Below, piece by piece: positions 34,697 through 43,892 of a stretch of DNA of 64,000 nucleotides. Made by a program: the position numbers and the translations under genes. This stretch comes from Verrucomicrobiales bacterium (GTDB taxonomy: Bacteria; Verrucomicrobiota; Verrucomicrobiia; Limisphaerales; J093). The notes under the pieces were generated by a model. That model was not told the DNA's origin. It was given only the letters and a program-made list of their open reading frames with translations, and did not search any database. The first letter of the stretch is position 1, and the number at the start of each line of letters is the position of its first letter. The DNA is taken from contig JACKPV010000043.1 in NCBI GenBank assembly GCA_024233305.1, positions 1 to 64,000 of the forward strand. The letters run 5' to 3'.

Positions 34697-36070
34697 ATGC
34701 TGATTTGGACAACGGCCATCGTGGTCATCGCCTTGTTGGGCGTATCGAGCTACTACAAGGGCGCCATTCGCTCGATGGTTTCCCTGATCGGTCTCTTCGT
34801 GGCGATCGCCCTTGCCCTGCCCCTGGCGCCGCACCTGCGCCCGTTGGTGCCGAAGCTCGGCCTGGTGCATCCGGTCTGGCCCTACGTCGTCCCGCCGGTG
34901 ATCGTGTTCGTCGTGATCGCCTTGATCTTCGTCGGCATCGGCTTCCTGGTGCATCACAAGGTGGCGATGCATTACAAGTACGCCACGGACGACTACACCC
35001 GGGTGCGCTGGGAGCGGTTGAACCGCAAGCTGGGTCTCTGCGTGGGCATCCTTGCGGGCGGGATCTACACGGTGCTCATCGGCCTCGGTGTTTATATTTT
35101 CGGCTACCCCGCCGTGCAGGTGACCAATGACACCAGCCCCCAGGGCCAGCGCATGCTGAGCCAAGCACGACAGCAACTGACGACCACGGGCCTGGACAAG
35201 TCCGTCTCGGCCCTCGACCCAATGCCGGACAACTACTACCTGATCTCCGATCTGGTGGGGCTGGTCTACAACAACAACTCGCTGCATGAGCGCCTGGCCA
35301 ATTACCCGGCCTTCCTCGAGTTCGGCGAACGGCAGGAATTCAAGGACATTGTGACCGACACCGAGATCATGGGCGGTCTGCAAACCCAGGCGCCCGTCAT
35401 TCCCATCGCCAACAACCCGAAAATCCTCGGTCTGATCGAGAACGCCGAGATCATGGACAAACTCCGCCAGATCGATCTCAAGGACCTCTATCGTTATCTG
35501 GAAACCGGCAATTCCGCCAAGTTTCAGGAGGAACCGATCCTCGGTCGCTGGCGGATCAACGTCGCCGACACCTACATCCTGGCCCGCCGGCAGAATCCCG
35601 ACATGACCTCGAAGCAGATGGCCGCCATCAAAACGCTGCTCGCGGTCTGGCTGCGGGGTTACACCTTGATGGCCACTCCGGAGAAGAACGTCTACCGCAA
35701 GCTGGAACTAGGCCGCGAAGCAAGGGCCTTCGTGGACGCCGCGCGCGCTGCGCGGGAGGCGGCCCGGACAGCCGCCCAGAACAACCCTTACGGGGATGCT
35801 TCCTATGCTCAGCGTTACGGTCTCGCCCCGGGCTACGGTCAGGAACAACCCGACGAATCCCAGTCGCGCGGAGACAGCATCGCCGACCTCACCGGCATCC
35901 CGCAGCTCGAGATGGGCGAGGGGACCTGGGAACGTCGCGGCCGCGACTATCGCCTGACTTTCAAGACAGGCAACAGCACGCAGCGCGGGTCGGCGACCAT
36001 TGACGAGGACACGCTCAAGCTCGACCTCGGTGGCATGACCTACGTCTTCCTCCGCACCATGCTCCAATAG
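34697..36070 (+). CDS. CvpA-family membrane protein
   Basis: 457 residues. The N-terminus has about four membrane helices (MLIWTTAIVVIALLGVSSYYKG, MVSLIGLFVAIALALPL, VVPPVIVFVVIALIFVGIG, LGLCVGILAGGIYTVLIGLGVY), and the YYKGAIRSMVSLIG piece matches the CvpA fold. CvpA proteins are linked to colicin V production in enterobacteria and to envelope stress resistance. The long soluble C-terminal part (about 150-457) has no recognised domain; it ends with a beta-rich piece (GTWERRGRDYRLTFKTGN...TLKLDLGGMTYVFLR). The ATG at 34697 begins directly at the first helix; upstream codons are low-complexity. It stands alone, divergent from the export cluster. Confidence 0.75.
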   Translation: MLIWTTAIVVIALLGVSSYYKGAIRSMVSLIGLFVAIALALPLAPHLRPLVPKLGLVHPVWPYVVPPVIVFVVIALIFVGIGFLVHHKVAMHYKYATDDYTRVRWERLNRKLGLCVGILAGGIYTVLIGLGVYIFGYPAVQVTNDTSPQGQRMLSQARQQLTTTGLDKSVSALDPMPDNYYLISDLVGLVYNNNSLHERLANYPAFLEFGERQEFKDIVTDTEIMGGLQTQAPVIPIANNPKILGLIENAEIMDKLRQIDLKDLYRYLETGNSAKFQEEPILGRWRINVADTYILARRQNPDMTSKQMAAIKTLLAVWLRGYTLMATPEKNVYRKLELGREARAFVDAARAAREAARTAAQNNPYGDASYAQRYGLAPGYGQEQPDESQSRGDSIADLTGIPQLEMGEGTWERRGRDYRLTFKTGNSTQRGSATIDEDTLKLDLGGMTYVFLRTMLQ

Positions 36071-36323
36071 CCCGCCGGGCGTCCTCCCACGTTTCCGCCA
36101 ACTCGACCATGGGACCGGCTCTCGGTCCCGTCAGCGGCACCGCATTCTCGGCCGTACAGAGCACCAGATCTCGGCGGAAATCAGGAAGATAGCCTTCGGT
36201 AGATCAGGCGCAGGTCGGCCCCGGAAAAGGCGCCGGGTTCTCTCTCGCCCCGGAGAACGCACAGTCACGTTCTTCCCAAAGCGGCGCGCACAGAGTGACG
36301 CGCCCTACCCGGCCCGGGTGGGT

Positions 36324-36869
36324 TCAGGGGGCGGTCTGCCGGTGAAGGGTCGTCACCCGGGCGGCATTCGAGAGCCCGCTGAACGCGGGGACCGATTCAT
36401 AGGCGGCCCGATCGATCTGGAGGCGGAACCCAGGCTGGAAGAGCCCCGCCGGCGGCGGTTGATACCCGCGGGCCCGGAGACTCGGGGAGGCGTTGGTGTC
36501 GGCAACATACGGATTGGCCTCGGCCAGGAGTCCGGCACCGACCTCCGCCTTGGTCGACGGCAGAACGGAACCGGCCAGGGTCGCCGGGCCGGCTCCGTTT
36601 GACGGGGACTGCTCGGCGGAGGGCAGCGTGAAGAAGTACACCCCGCCGGCGGCGATCAGGGCCGCGCCAGCCAGCGCCGGCTTGAGGTCCCATTCGAGAC
36701 AAAGCCGGCGCCACCACGCGGTCAGCGATGGTCGCGGCCGGCATTCCCGTTCGATCCGCAGCCGGATTTGCCGCGGCAACTGCTCGAAGAACCCGGGCGG
36801 CGGGCATTCGTAACGCTTCAGGGAAAGAAGCCGGCGAAGTCGATCCTCGTGATCCGGGGGCTGGAGCAT
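36324..36869 (-). CDS. Putative membrane-anchored anti-sigma factor
   Basis: 181 residues. The N-terminal part RLLSLKRYECPPPGFFEQLPRQIRLRIERE is cytoplasmic and helical, followed by one membrane segment (KPALAGAALIAAGGVYFFTL, about 63-82) and a Pro-rich external tail. The start is 1 base after the stop of the ECF sigma gene, the usual arrangement for a cognate anti-sigma factor. No zinc motif was seen, so the class is not the common ZAS type. The assignment comes mainly from context. Confidence 0.6.
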   Translation of the reverse strand: MLQPPDHEDRLRRLLSLKRYECPPPGFFEQLPRQIRLRIERECRPRPSLTAWWRRLCLEWDLKPALAGAALIAAGGVYFFTLPSAEQSPSNGAGPATLAGSVLPSTKAEVGAGLLAEANPYVADTNASPSLRARGYQPPPAGLFQPGFRLQIDRAAYESVPAFSGLSNAARVTTLHRQTAP

Positions 36870-36870
36870 G

Positions 36871-37491
36871 CTATTTCAGGTAATCCGCCAGGTGGGCCTG
36901 CAATTGCTGGCGGGCATAGAACAGACGGGATCTCACGGTGCCCACGTTGCAGCCGGTGAGACGCGCGATCTCCTCGTGGGGCAGGCCTTGTATGTCGTGG
37001 AGCGTGACCACCATTCTATGCTCTTCCGACAGCTTCTGCAGGGCTTCGTTCAATCTTGTCTGGAGTTCCGAAAGCCCGGCCTCGCGGAAGGGGGTTTGCT
37101 CGGAAAGCAACTCGACCAGCTCGGGGTCCTGCTCCGCGTGGTGGTCGAGATCGTTCAAGCTCAGGTGATGCCGGTTGCGGCGTCGCTTGAGCAGATTGAT
37201 CGCCTTGTTCACCGCGATCCGGTAAAGCCAGGTGAAGAAGCTGGAATCCCCTTTGAAGGTCTTGAGCGCCCGGTATCCCTTGACGAAGGTCTCCTGGGTC
37301 AGATCGGCGGCGTCCTCGTGGTTGGACGTCATGTGGTAGAGCGTGGCGTAAATGCGCTCCTGATGCCGCCGCACCAGCGCATCGTAGGCCTCCAGATTCC
37401 CGCGCCGCGCGCTGTCGACCAGGGCGCGCTCTTCCTCGCCCCCTCCCGCACGATGGGACCGCACCTGGTCCTCCTGCAGCTTGGTCGTCAT
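36871..37491 (-). CDS. ECF RNA polymerase sigma factor (RpoE-like)
   Basis: 206 residues with region 2 (YDALVRRHQERIYATLYHMTSNHEDAADLTQETFVKGYRAL...FFTWLYRIAVNKAINLLKRRR) and region 4 (LNEALQKLSEEHRMVVTLHDIQGLPHEEIARLTGCNVGTVRSRLFYARQQL). The clear match to RpoE-type factors makes this secure. Its start overlaps the stop of the polyprenyl synthase gene as ATGA, and the putative anti-sigma gene follows after 1 base. All three could be on one transcript, placing a lipid-carrier enzyme and an envelope stress regulator together. Confidence 0.93.
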   Translation of the reverse strand: MTTKLQEDQVRSHRAGGGEEERALVDSARRGNLEAYDALVRRHQERIYATLYHMTSNHEDAADLTQETFVKGYRALKTFKGDSSFFTWLYRIAVNKAINLLKRRRNRHHLSLNDLDHHAEQDPELVELLSEQTPFREAGLSELQTRLNEALQKLSEEHRMVVTLHDIQGLPHEEIARLTGCNVGTVRSRLFYARQQLQAHLADYLK

Positions 37492-38552
37492 CCAACGAGC
37501 TGTTCGTTCGCCGTCAGCGCCCGGGCGTTGTCCGCCAGGCAGGCAGCGGCCCGGTCAAGGGCGTCGCGCGCCGCACTGGCGGGAAGCCCCTGCAGGCGCG
37601 TCCGGGCTTCCTGACACATCCCGCTCACCGCCCGCCCGGCTTCCGCCACCGCGTCATAACGCTGCAGCACGGTAAGCAGCAGGCCCAGATTCGAGGGGCG
37701 CCAATCGGCCAGGAGTTCCCGCAGCACCTTCGCCTCGGCAGCCCCGGCACGCTCCAGGGCGACGATGACCGGCAGGGTGGGCTTGCCATTGAGCAGATCC
37801 GTCCCCAATGACTTGCCCGCCTTGGACTGGCTGCCGATCAGGTCCAGGCAATCGTCGTAAACCTGATAGGCCGTTCCGAGCGTCATGCCGTAATCCGCGA
37901 GGATCGCCTCCGTTGCGGGCGCCGCCCCGGTCAAATGCGCCCCCAGACCACACGACAACGCGAAGAGTTCCGCGGTCTTCATTCGCAGGATGCGCAGGTA
38001 GCCGCTCCGCGTCAGCTCGAACTGGCAGCGCCGTTCGGTCTGGATGATCTCACCGCTGCACACGACCTTGGTCGCCTGCGCCACCCGCCGGCAGACTTCG
38101 GTGGTGGGGAATGACGCCGCCAGCGTCAGGGCGTGCGCAAAAAGGCAGTCGCCCAGCAGGATGGCCGTCGAGTTGCCGCAGTGATGGGCCAGGGTCGGAC
38201 GTTGCCGGCGAATCTCGGCGTCATCCATGACGTCGTCATGCACGAGGGTGGCCAGATGGACCATCTCGATGATCGCCGCCACCGTGATGTGGGCGTCGCG
38301 CACCCCGCCCGCGGCCTCGGCGCTCAACCCCACCAGCGCCGGTCGCAACTGCTTCCCCTGGTTCGCCAGCGCATATCGGGCGTAATCGACCAACTCGGGC
38401 TCGAAATCCTCGACCTGCTCCTCGAGCCGCTGCCGCACAGCCGCCAGGAAGGGACGCACCAACCCGATGACATCCTCCCATTCGAGCGGGGAATCAACCG
38501 GTTGGGCGACCCCGTCAACATCCGCGGTCACCTTTGCATGCGCTGCCAGCAT
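37488..38552 (-). CDS. Polyprenyl diphosphate synthase (IspB-like)
   Basis: 354 residues, a trans-prenyltransferase that lengthens allylic diphosphates with IPP for quinone side chains or related carriers. The first Asp-rich motif is DDVMDD at 106-111 and the second is DDCLD at 233-237, with GKQLRP and FARM-equivalent contexts in place. Chain length cannot be read reliably; IspB-like octaprenyl or similar length is likely by overall similarity. About 25 extra residues precede the conserved fold. It overlaps the sigma factor gene by 4 bp. Confidence 0.88.
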   Translation of the reverse strand: MLAAHAKVTADVDGVAQPVDSPLEWEDVIGLVRPFLAAVRQRLEEQVEDFEPELVDYARYALANQGKQLRPALVGLSAEAAGGVRDAHITVAAIIEMVHLATLVHDDVMDDAEIRRQRPTLAHHCGNSTAILLGDCLFAHALTLAASFPTTEVCRRVAQATKVVCSGEIIQTERRCQFELTRSGYLRILRMKTAELFALSCGLGAHLTGAAPATEAILADYGMTLGTAYQVYDDCLDLIGSQSKAGKSLGTDLLNGKPTLPVIVALERAGAAEAKVLRELLADWRPSNLGLLLTVLQRYDAVAEAGRAVSGMCQEARTRLQGLPASAARDALDRAAACLADNARALTANEQLVG

Positions 38553-38843
38553 GGCAGGCCAATCTAGGTTTCGGCTTCCGGCAAGTCAAACCGTTAACCA
38601 GACTTCACGGCGTCGCCCGAGGCCCCCGCCAATCCCCGTGCGCGTGCTCGCAAGTGACTGGGAATCAGGAGGCGGATCGATAGCCCCGAGACGCCCGACG
38701 CGACGGTGAATCGGGGCGGGCGCCGACCCCGGCCGGGACCGGCGGCCACCCACGATCCGCGGTGGCCGCTTCCCCATCGCCCGGCCGCTGTCGGGCAGAA
38801 TCCCTTTGACGCGGGTGGCGGGCGGGCGGTCATCATCGGGGGC

Positions 38844-40388
38844 ATGAGTTTCGGGGGCGACTTCTGCCGCTGGCTTGCCGTCATCGCTTTGGCGGTGGGC
38901 GATGCCCTTGGCGCCGCCGCTCCCATTCGACGGGAAGCCGTCCGGACGTTGCCCCCGGAAGATCCCGCGCGGCGCGAATGGCGGCTTGCCGAGGTCGCGC
39001 GCCGACGGCTCGGCCCGGCGGTGATCGTTCACCGGGGCGCAACGGCCTTCGCCCCGGAAAACACCCTGCACGCCTGCGCCTACGCCATGGATTACGGCGC
39101 GGACGGCGTCGAGACCGACCTGCGGCGCGCCGCCGACGGCACGCTGGTCTTGTTCCACGACGAGACCGTCGAACGGTTGCTCATGGGGTTCGGTCGCGTG
39201 CGGGACTACGACCTCCCTGGACTGCTGGCGCTCGAACCGGTCCGCTGGCGCGGCCGTCCCCAGGGAGGCGCCGTCGCCACTTTTGCCGACCTGCTCCACT
39301 TGGTTCGCGAACGCGCGATGCTCCTGCATCTGGATCTGAAGGAACCGGGTCTCGAGGCCGAGGTGGCCGGGCAGTTGGCCGACGCGGACGTGTGGGCCCA
39401 CGTGGTAAGCATCAACGAGGCCCACGCGGCGACGTTGCGCCAGGACCCCCGGTTCGAGCCATTGCGCTACAAGGCGCCCGGGCTCCAGGCCGACCGGCTG
39501 GATGTGGATCCCGCCGCGGTGCGCGCCGCGTTGGCGGCCGACGGCGACATGATCCTGGTGGACGATCCCCGCGTCGCGACCCACGTGCTCGCCCGCCCCG
39601 CGCATGCGCCGGAGCGCTTCACCATCGAGTATCGGCTGGTGCTTCCGTTGCCGGATGTACAAGCGGGCGCGGCCACCACCGGGGTTCCGGCGATGGTGCG
39701 ACGCTTGCAGGGCGCCTACGGACCGCTTCGTGGGGACGCCTTTCTCCCGTTGTTGGCAGGTGGCATGGGCGATCCCAACCAGGTGGAAAGCGCACCCCCG
39801 ACTGCGGCCATGATCCGGCGGGCATGGGCTGCCATGGAGTGCGGACGGCAGACCGTGGACACGCGGGCGATCCGCCGCGCTCTCGAACGCATCGTGGCCC
39901 GGCCGACCTTCGCAGAAGACCCGTCCTTGCACGCCCTGGACGCGTTGATCGCGGCCCGGGCGCTGGGGCAACTGGGCGCCACCGGGTCCGCGGACAACCT
40001 GATCGAGGCTTGGTTGCGATACGACGGCCGGTCCGGGCCCGACACCCCCCCCGCCGACCTGTGGCGGCGATGGCGCGAGCGGATGACCATCCTTCCCGCG
40101 CTCGGCGAAATGCCGTGTCGGACGGCCCGCCGGTTTCTGTGGCGGTATGTTGTCCTGCCGCCCGAGGTGGCGGCGCGATTCGGCCCGCTCGAGTACGCCG
40201 ACGCCACACGCTCGCTCCTGGCCCAGGTGCTGATGTGGGATGAAATCGCCGAGCTCGTCCGCAGTCCGATTCCCGCGGTGCGCGGCACGGCCATTCTTGA
40301 ATGCCTGGATCATCCCACGGAGGATCGCCGCCGAGCCCTGCAAGCGGGCGCGCCCTGGGCGCTGCAATTGCCGTCCGCCCGGCCTTGA
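38844..40388 (+). CDS. Glycerophosphodiester phosphodiesterase-like exported protein
   Basis: 514 residues. The N-terminus looks like a signal peptide (RWLAVIALAVGDALGAAAP). The GDPD fold begins with His63-Arg64 (VIVHRGATAFAPENT, Glu72), continues with Glu90 and Asp92 (DGVETDLRR) and the acid/base His105 (VLFHDETVE), then LLHLDLKEPG. These are the metal and catalytic positions of the family. The C-terminal ~220 residues (after about 290) are helical, HEAT-like and not part of the core. Substrate may be glycerophosphodiesters or a related diester. The ATG at 38844 has a G-rich stretch just upstream; an earlier in-frame start would add 46 residues before the signal. Confidence 0.82.
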   Translation: MSFGGDFCRWLAVIALAVGDALGAAAPIRREAVRTLPPEDPARREWRLAEVARRRLGPAVIVHRGATAFAPENTLHACAYAMDYGADGVETDLRRAADGTLVLFHDETVERLLMGFGRVRDYDLPGLLALEPVRWRGRPQGGAVATFADLLHLVRERAMLLHLDLKEPGLEAEVAGQLADADVWAHVVSINEAHAATLRQDPRFEPLRYKAPGLQADRLDVDPAAVRAALAADGDMILVDDPRVATHVLARPAHAPERFTIEYRLVLPLPDVQAGAATTGVPAMVRRLQGAYGPLRGDAFLPLLAGGMGDPNQVESAPPTAAMIRRAWAAMECGRQTVDTRAIRRALERIVARPTFAEDPSLHALDALIAARALGQLGATGSADNLIEAWLRYDGRSGPDTPPADLWRRWRERMTILPALGEMPCRTARRFLWRYVVLPPEVAARFGPLEYADATRSLLAQVLMWDEIAELVRSPIPAVRGTAILECLDHPTEDRRRALQAGAPWALQLPSARP

Positions 40389-40500
40389 CGCGCTGCCGGC
40401 TGCCGTCACGCGCCGGTTCCCGCGGGAGCGAATCGCGCTCGCTTCAGGACGGTTTCAGAATCTATGTTGACCGGCATTGCGACGGGCAGACTTTGATCTC

Positions 40501-41892
40501 ATGGACACACAGCAATTCGATCTGGCGGTGATCGGCGCCGGTCCCGGTGGTTACGTGGCGGCGATTCGGGGAGCGCAACTCGGTCTCAAGGTGGCCTGCG
40601 TCGAGCGCGAATCACAGCTCGGTGGCACCTGTCTGCGCATCGGTTGCATCCCGAGCAAGGCGCTGCTCGAATCCAGCGAACGCTTCCACGAGGCGCACAC
40701 CGGTCTCGCCGCCCACGGCATCCGGACGGACCGTGTGGAACTGGATCTCGCGGCGATGCTCCAGCGCAAGGACAAGGTCGTGCAGCTGCTCACGCGCGGT
40801 ATCGAGGGGTTGTTCAAGAAGAACCACATCACCCGCTTCACCGGAACCGGGAAGATCGCCGCCGGGAACACGGTGGTCGTCGAGGGTGGCGAACAGCCTT
40901 CGGAACTGAGGGCCACGCACATCCTCATCGCCACCGGCAGCCGATCTGCGCCCCTGGACGGAGTGGAGTTGGATGGCGACCGGATCGGCACCAGCACCGA
41001 GGCCCTGAGTTACCCCGAGGTGCCGGAACACCTGGTCGTGATCGGCGCCGGTTACATCGGTCTCGAACTCGGCTCGGTCTGGCGGCGTCTCGGGGCGAAG
41101 GTCACCGTACTCGAATTCCTGGATCGCATCCTGCCGGGCATGGATGCGGAGATCGCCGGGGAGGCGCACAAGATCTTCCAAAAACAGGGGATCGGATTTC
41201 ACCTCGGCTGCCGGGTCACAGCCGCCCGTGCCAATGACGGACACTGCGTGGTCGAGGCCGAGGGCCTTGCCCCCATCCGGTGCGACCGGGTCCTGCTGGC
41301 CGTGGGCCGCGTTCCGAACACGGAGGGGTTGGGCCTGCACGAGGCCGGGGTCGCCATCGATGCGCGCGGTCGGATCGAGGTCGACGAGTATTTCGCCACC
41401 AACGTGCCGGGGATTTACGCCATCGGCGACGTCATCCGCGGCCCCATGTTGGCGCACAAGGCCGAGGAGGAAGGCGTGGCGTGTGTCGAGCGCCTGGTCA
41501 CCGGACACGGGCATGTGGACTACGCGACCATTCCTGGAGTTTGCTACACCCATCCCGAGATCGCCTCCGTGGGCCGGACCGAGGAGCAGTTGCGGGAGGC
41601 TGGGATCGAGTATCGCAAGGGCGTCTTTCCCTTCCTGGCGAACGGGCGGGCCCGCAGCCTCGGCGAGACCGCCGGGCGGGTGAAGCTGCTGGCGGACGCT
41701 TCGACGGACCGCGTGCTGGGCGTCCACATCCTGGGGCCGCGGGCCGGCGACCTGATCGCCGAGGCGGTGGCGGCGATGGCCTTTGGGGCGAGCAGCGAGG
41801 ATGTGGCACGGGTGTGCCATGCGCATCCGACGTTGTCCGAGGCACTGAAGGAGGCCGCCCTCGCCGCGGGAACAGGCGCGATCCACGCCTGA
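40501..41892 (+). CDS. lpdA: Dihydrolipoyl dehydrogenase (E3)
   Basis: 463 residues, a flavoprotein disulfide reductase. FAD-binding GAGPGGYVAA is at 12-21, the redox-active disulfide is Cys44 and Cys49 (GGTCLRIGCIPS), the NAD-binding GAGYIGLELGS lies near 184, the second FAD motif is YAIGDV, and the C-terminal His442/Glu447 pair (HAHPTLSE) is the catalytic base dyad of true lipoamide dehydrogenases rather than glutathione reductase. It oxidises dihydrolipoyl groups of 2-oxoacid dehydrogenase or glycine-cleavage complexes. No E1 or E2 gene is adjacent. The ATG at 40501 begins the conserved FDLAVIGAGPGG region. Confidence 0.95.
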   Translation: MDTQQFDLAVIGAGPGGYVAAIRGAQLGLKVACVERESQLGGTCLRIGCIPSKALLESSERFHEAHTGLAAHGIRTDRVELDLAAMLQRKDKVVQLLTRGIEGLFKKNHITRFTGTGKIAAGNTVVVEGGEQPSELRATHILIATGSRSAPLDGVELDGDRIGTSTEALSYPEVPEHLVVIGAGYIGLELGSVWRRLGAKVTVLEFLDRILPGMDAEIAGEAHKIFQKQGIGFHLGCRVTAARANDGHCVVEAEGLAPIRCDRVLLAVGRVPNTEGLGLHEAGVAIDARGRIEVDEYFATNVPGIYAIGDVIRGPMLAHKAEEEGVACVERLVTGHGHVDYATIPGVCYTHPEIASVGRTEEQLREAGIEYRKGVFPFLANGRARSLGETAGRVKLLADASTDRVLGVHILGPRAGDLIAEAVAAMAFGASSEDVARVCHAHPTLSEALKEAALAAGTGAIHA

Positions 41893-41996
41893 GCCGAAAC
41901 CGGCCCGCCCCGCCCCATGGCGGGATTCTCGGGGCATTCGAGGAGGTTTCCCAAAACTTGGCCTGCGGGACGGGTTGGTTCCCGATGAGATAAGGT

Positions 41997-42011
41997 GACA
42001 GGTTCGTTGTC
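41997..42011. repeat. GACAGGTTCG hairpin, copy 2
   Basis: GACAG-GTTCG-TTGTC forms a 5-bp stem including one G-U pair. Its core and the preceding GGT are identical to the copy at 1148-1160. It lies between lpdA and the ruvX gene. Confidence 0.45.
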
Positions 42012-42085
42012 GGCATGGTGGACCGGAGCCGGAACTCGGGCCTCGGCTGGGTTTTCCAACGCGCTTGATCCGCGGTGGCCTTCCC

Positions 42086-42514
42086 GTGGACACTCGCGGC
42101 GTGCGCATCCTTGCCCTGGATCACGGAACGAAGCGGATCGGCGTCGCGGTCAGTGACGCCACGAAGACCATTGCCACGCCGCTCGAGTACATCCCGGCCC
42201 AGCCCTTTGCGGCGTTTCTCGACCGGCTGCGGCAACTGATCGTCGAGCGCGAGGTCGAGCTGATCCTGGTGGGAATGCCCCGCAACATGGATGGCAGCTA
42301 CGGCCCCGCGGCGCTCAAGGTGCAGGAGTTCGTCGGCGTGCTGAAGGAGAGCGTGGCGGTCCCGCTGGAAACCTGGGATGAACGCCTGACCTCCGCCATG
42401 GCAAACCGATTCCTCATCGAGGGCGAGGTTCGGCGGGCCAAACGCAAGGAAAAGGTGGACAAGATGGCCGCGGCGATCCTGCTTCAGAGCTACCTCGACA
42501 GCCGGTCACTCTGA
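42086..42514 (+). CDS. ruvX: Putative pre-16S rRNA nuclease / Holliday-junction resolvase RuvX (YqgF)
   Basis: 142 residues, the normal size. The RNase H-like fold begins ILALDHGTKRIGVAVSD, continues with the acidic LILVGMPRNMDGSYGPAA region (E/D positions of YqgF) and ends with DERLTSAMANRFLIEG and KVDKMAAAILLQSYLDS. YqgF is known from E. coli as a factor in pre-16S rRNA maturation. The GTG at 42086 is preferred because only 5 codons precede the fold; a TTG at 42065 is possible. It is followed by TruA and TrmL genes, so the row is an RNA-processing group. Confidence 0.88.
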   Translation: MDTRGVRILALDHGTKRIGVAVSDATKTIATPLEYIPAQPFAAFLDRLRQLIVEREVELILVGMPRNMDGSYGPAALKVQEFVGVLKESVAVPLETWDERLTSAMANRFLIEGEVRRAKRKEKVDKMAAAILLQSYLDSRSL

Positions 42515-42522
42515 TCCGACCG

Positions 42523-43359
42523 ATGGCCGGCACACCGGAGCGCCCGCTGGACGATGCCGCGTCGTCGGAGGCGCCGGACCGGGTCCGGGTCCGGATGGTG
42601 ATTGCCTACGACGGGACGGGTTATCAGGGCTGGCAATGGCAGCGGATCGGGCTTGGCGTGCAGCAGGTGGTCGAGGAAGCCCTGGCCCGCCTCTTTCCGT
42701 CGGCGCCCCGCGTGCATGGATCGAGCCGAACGGACACCGGTGTGCATGCGCTCGGGATGGTGGCCCACTTCGATGTCCCACGCGGTGAATGGCGGTTCTC
42801 GGGAACGAAGCTGCGTCTCGCGGTCAACGCCTGGCTGCCCGAGGACGTGCGGGTGCTGACCGCCGCCCGCTGCGCGCCGGAGTTCCACGCCCGGTTCGAT
42901 GCGCTCGGGAAGGAGTACCGTTACCTGATCTGGAACGCTCCCGCCTCGAACCCGCTGCTGCGCGCCCGGGCCTGGCATGTGCCGCGCAAGCTGGATCTTG
43001 CCGCCATGCGCGCCGCAGCAGCCCGCCTGGTCGGCACGCACGACTTCCGCGCGTTCAGCACGAATCCGGGCTACGAACGCGCGTCCACCCGACGGACCCT
43101 CACCCGCGTCGTCGTGCAGCGGCGGGGCCCGCTCCTGACCGGCATCATCGACGGGGACGGCTTCCTTTACCGCATGTGCCGCGGGATCGCCGGCACGCTC
43201 GTGCAGGTTGGGCTGCGCCGTTTCGACCCCGAGCAGATGCTCGAGATCCTGACCCGGCGTGACCGTCGCCTGGCGGGGATGACCGCCCCGCCGCACGGGT
43301 TGGTGTTGTGGAAGGTCCGCTACGCCCCGTCTGCCCGGACCAGGAGGAGCGGGGCCTGA
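42523..43359 (+). CDS. truA: tRNA pseudouridine(38-40) synthase
   Basis: 278 residues, with the catalytic Asp71 in SSRTDTGVHALGMVAHF. Other conserved pieces are YDGTGYQGWQWQ, YRYLIWN, GTHDFRAFS and FLYRMCRGIAGTLVQVG. It converts uridines 38-40 of the tRNA anticodon arm to pseudouridine. The first ~22 residues are extra. The stop codon TGA shares its last A with the ATG of the next gene (TGATG), so translational coupling is likely. Confidence 0.95.
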   Translation: MAGTPERPLDDAASSEAPDRVRVRMVIAYDGTGYQGWQWQRIGLGVQQVVEEALARLFPSAPRVHGSSRTDTGVHALGMVAHFDVPRGEWRFSGTKLRLAVNAWLPEDVRVLTAARCAPEFHARFDALGKEYRYLIWNAPASNPLLRARAWHVPRKLDLAAMRAAAARLVGTHDFRAFSTNPGYERASTRRTLTRVVVQRRGPLLTGIIDGDGFLYRMCRGIAGTLVQVGLRRFDPEQMLEILTRRDRRLAGMTAPPHGLVLWKVRYAPSARTRRSGA

Positions 43360-43838
43360 TGCACGTGGTGCTGGTCGAGCCGGAGATCCCGCCAAACACG
43401 GGCAACATCGCCCGGCTGTGCGCGGCCACGCGCACCGTGCTGCACCTCATCGAACCACTCGGCTTTCGCCTCGATGACGCCTCCCTCCGCCGCGCGGGCA
43501 TGGACTACTGGCGGCACGTCGACTGGCATCGCTGGCCAAACTGGGCCGCCTTTGGCGCGGGTCTTGGCCATCCCCATCCCCACCGGCAGACTTGGTTCGT
43601 CGAGGCCGGCGGACCGATCCGCTACGACGCGGTGAAGTTCGGACCGGATGATTGCCTGGTATTCGGGCGCGAGACTGCCGGCCTGCCCCGGGACTGGCTT
43701 GAGGCCGATCCCGGGCACTGGCTGCGACTTCCGATGTTCAACCCTGCTGCCCGCTCGCTCAACCTCGCCAGTTGCGTGGCGGTGGTGCTTTTCGAGGCGT
43801 TGCGGCAACAGGGGTTTGCGAAGGAAACCGCGCCCTGA
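43359..43838 (+). CDS. trmL: tRNA (cytidine/uridine-2'-O)-methyltransferase TrmL-like
   Basis: 159 residues of the SPOUT class. Conserved motifs are EPEIPPNTGNIARLCAATRT near the start, CLVFGRETAGLP and LPMFNPAARSLNLASCVAVVLFEALRQ at the knot. It should methylate the wobble base 34 of tRNA-Leu species. Length and all three motifs fit TrmL rather than the larger TrmH. It follows truA with a one-base overlap. Confidence 0.92.
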   Translation: MHVVLVEPEIPPNTGNIARLCAATRTVLHLIEPLGFRLDDASLRRAGMDYWRHVDWHRWPNWAAFGAGLGHPHPHRQTWFVEAGGPIRYDAVKFGPDDCLVFGRETAGLPRDWLEADPGHWLRLPMFNPAARSLNLASCVAVVLFEALRQQGFAKETAP

Positions 43839-43892
43839 GCGCGGTCCGTGCCGCCGTTGCCGGGTGCCGTCGGGTTTCCAAGAAAATGCGCG

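Noticed and set aside
36071..36323. Short conserved-looking hairpins near GGCGCGCACAGAGTGACGCGCC
   Set aside because: The pairing is partial and explained by GC content; nothing else supports it.
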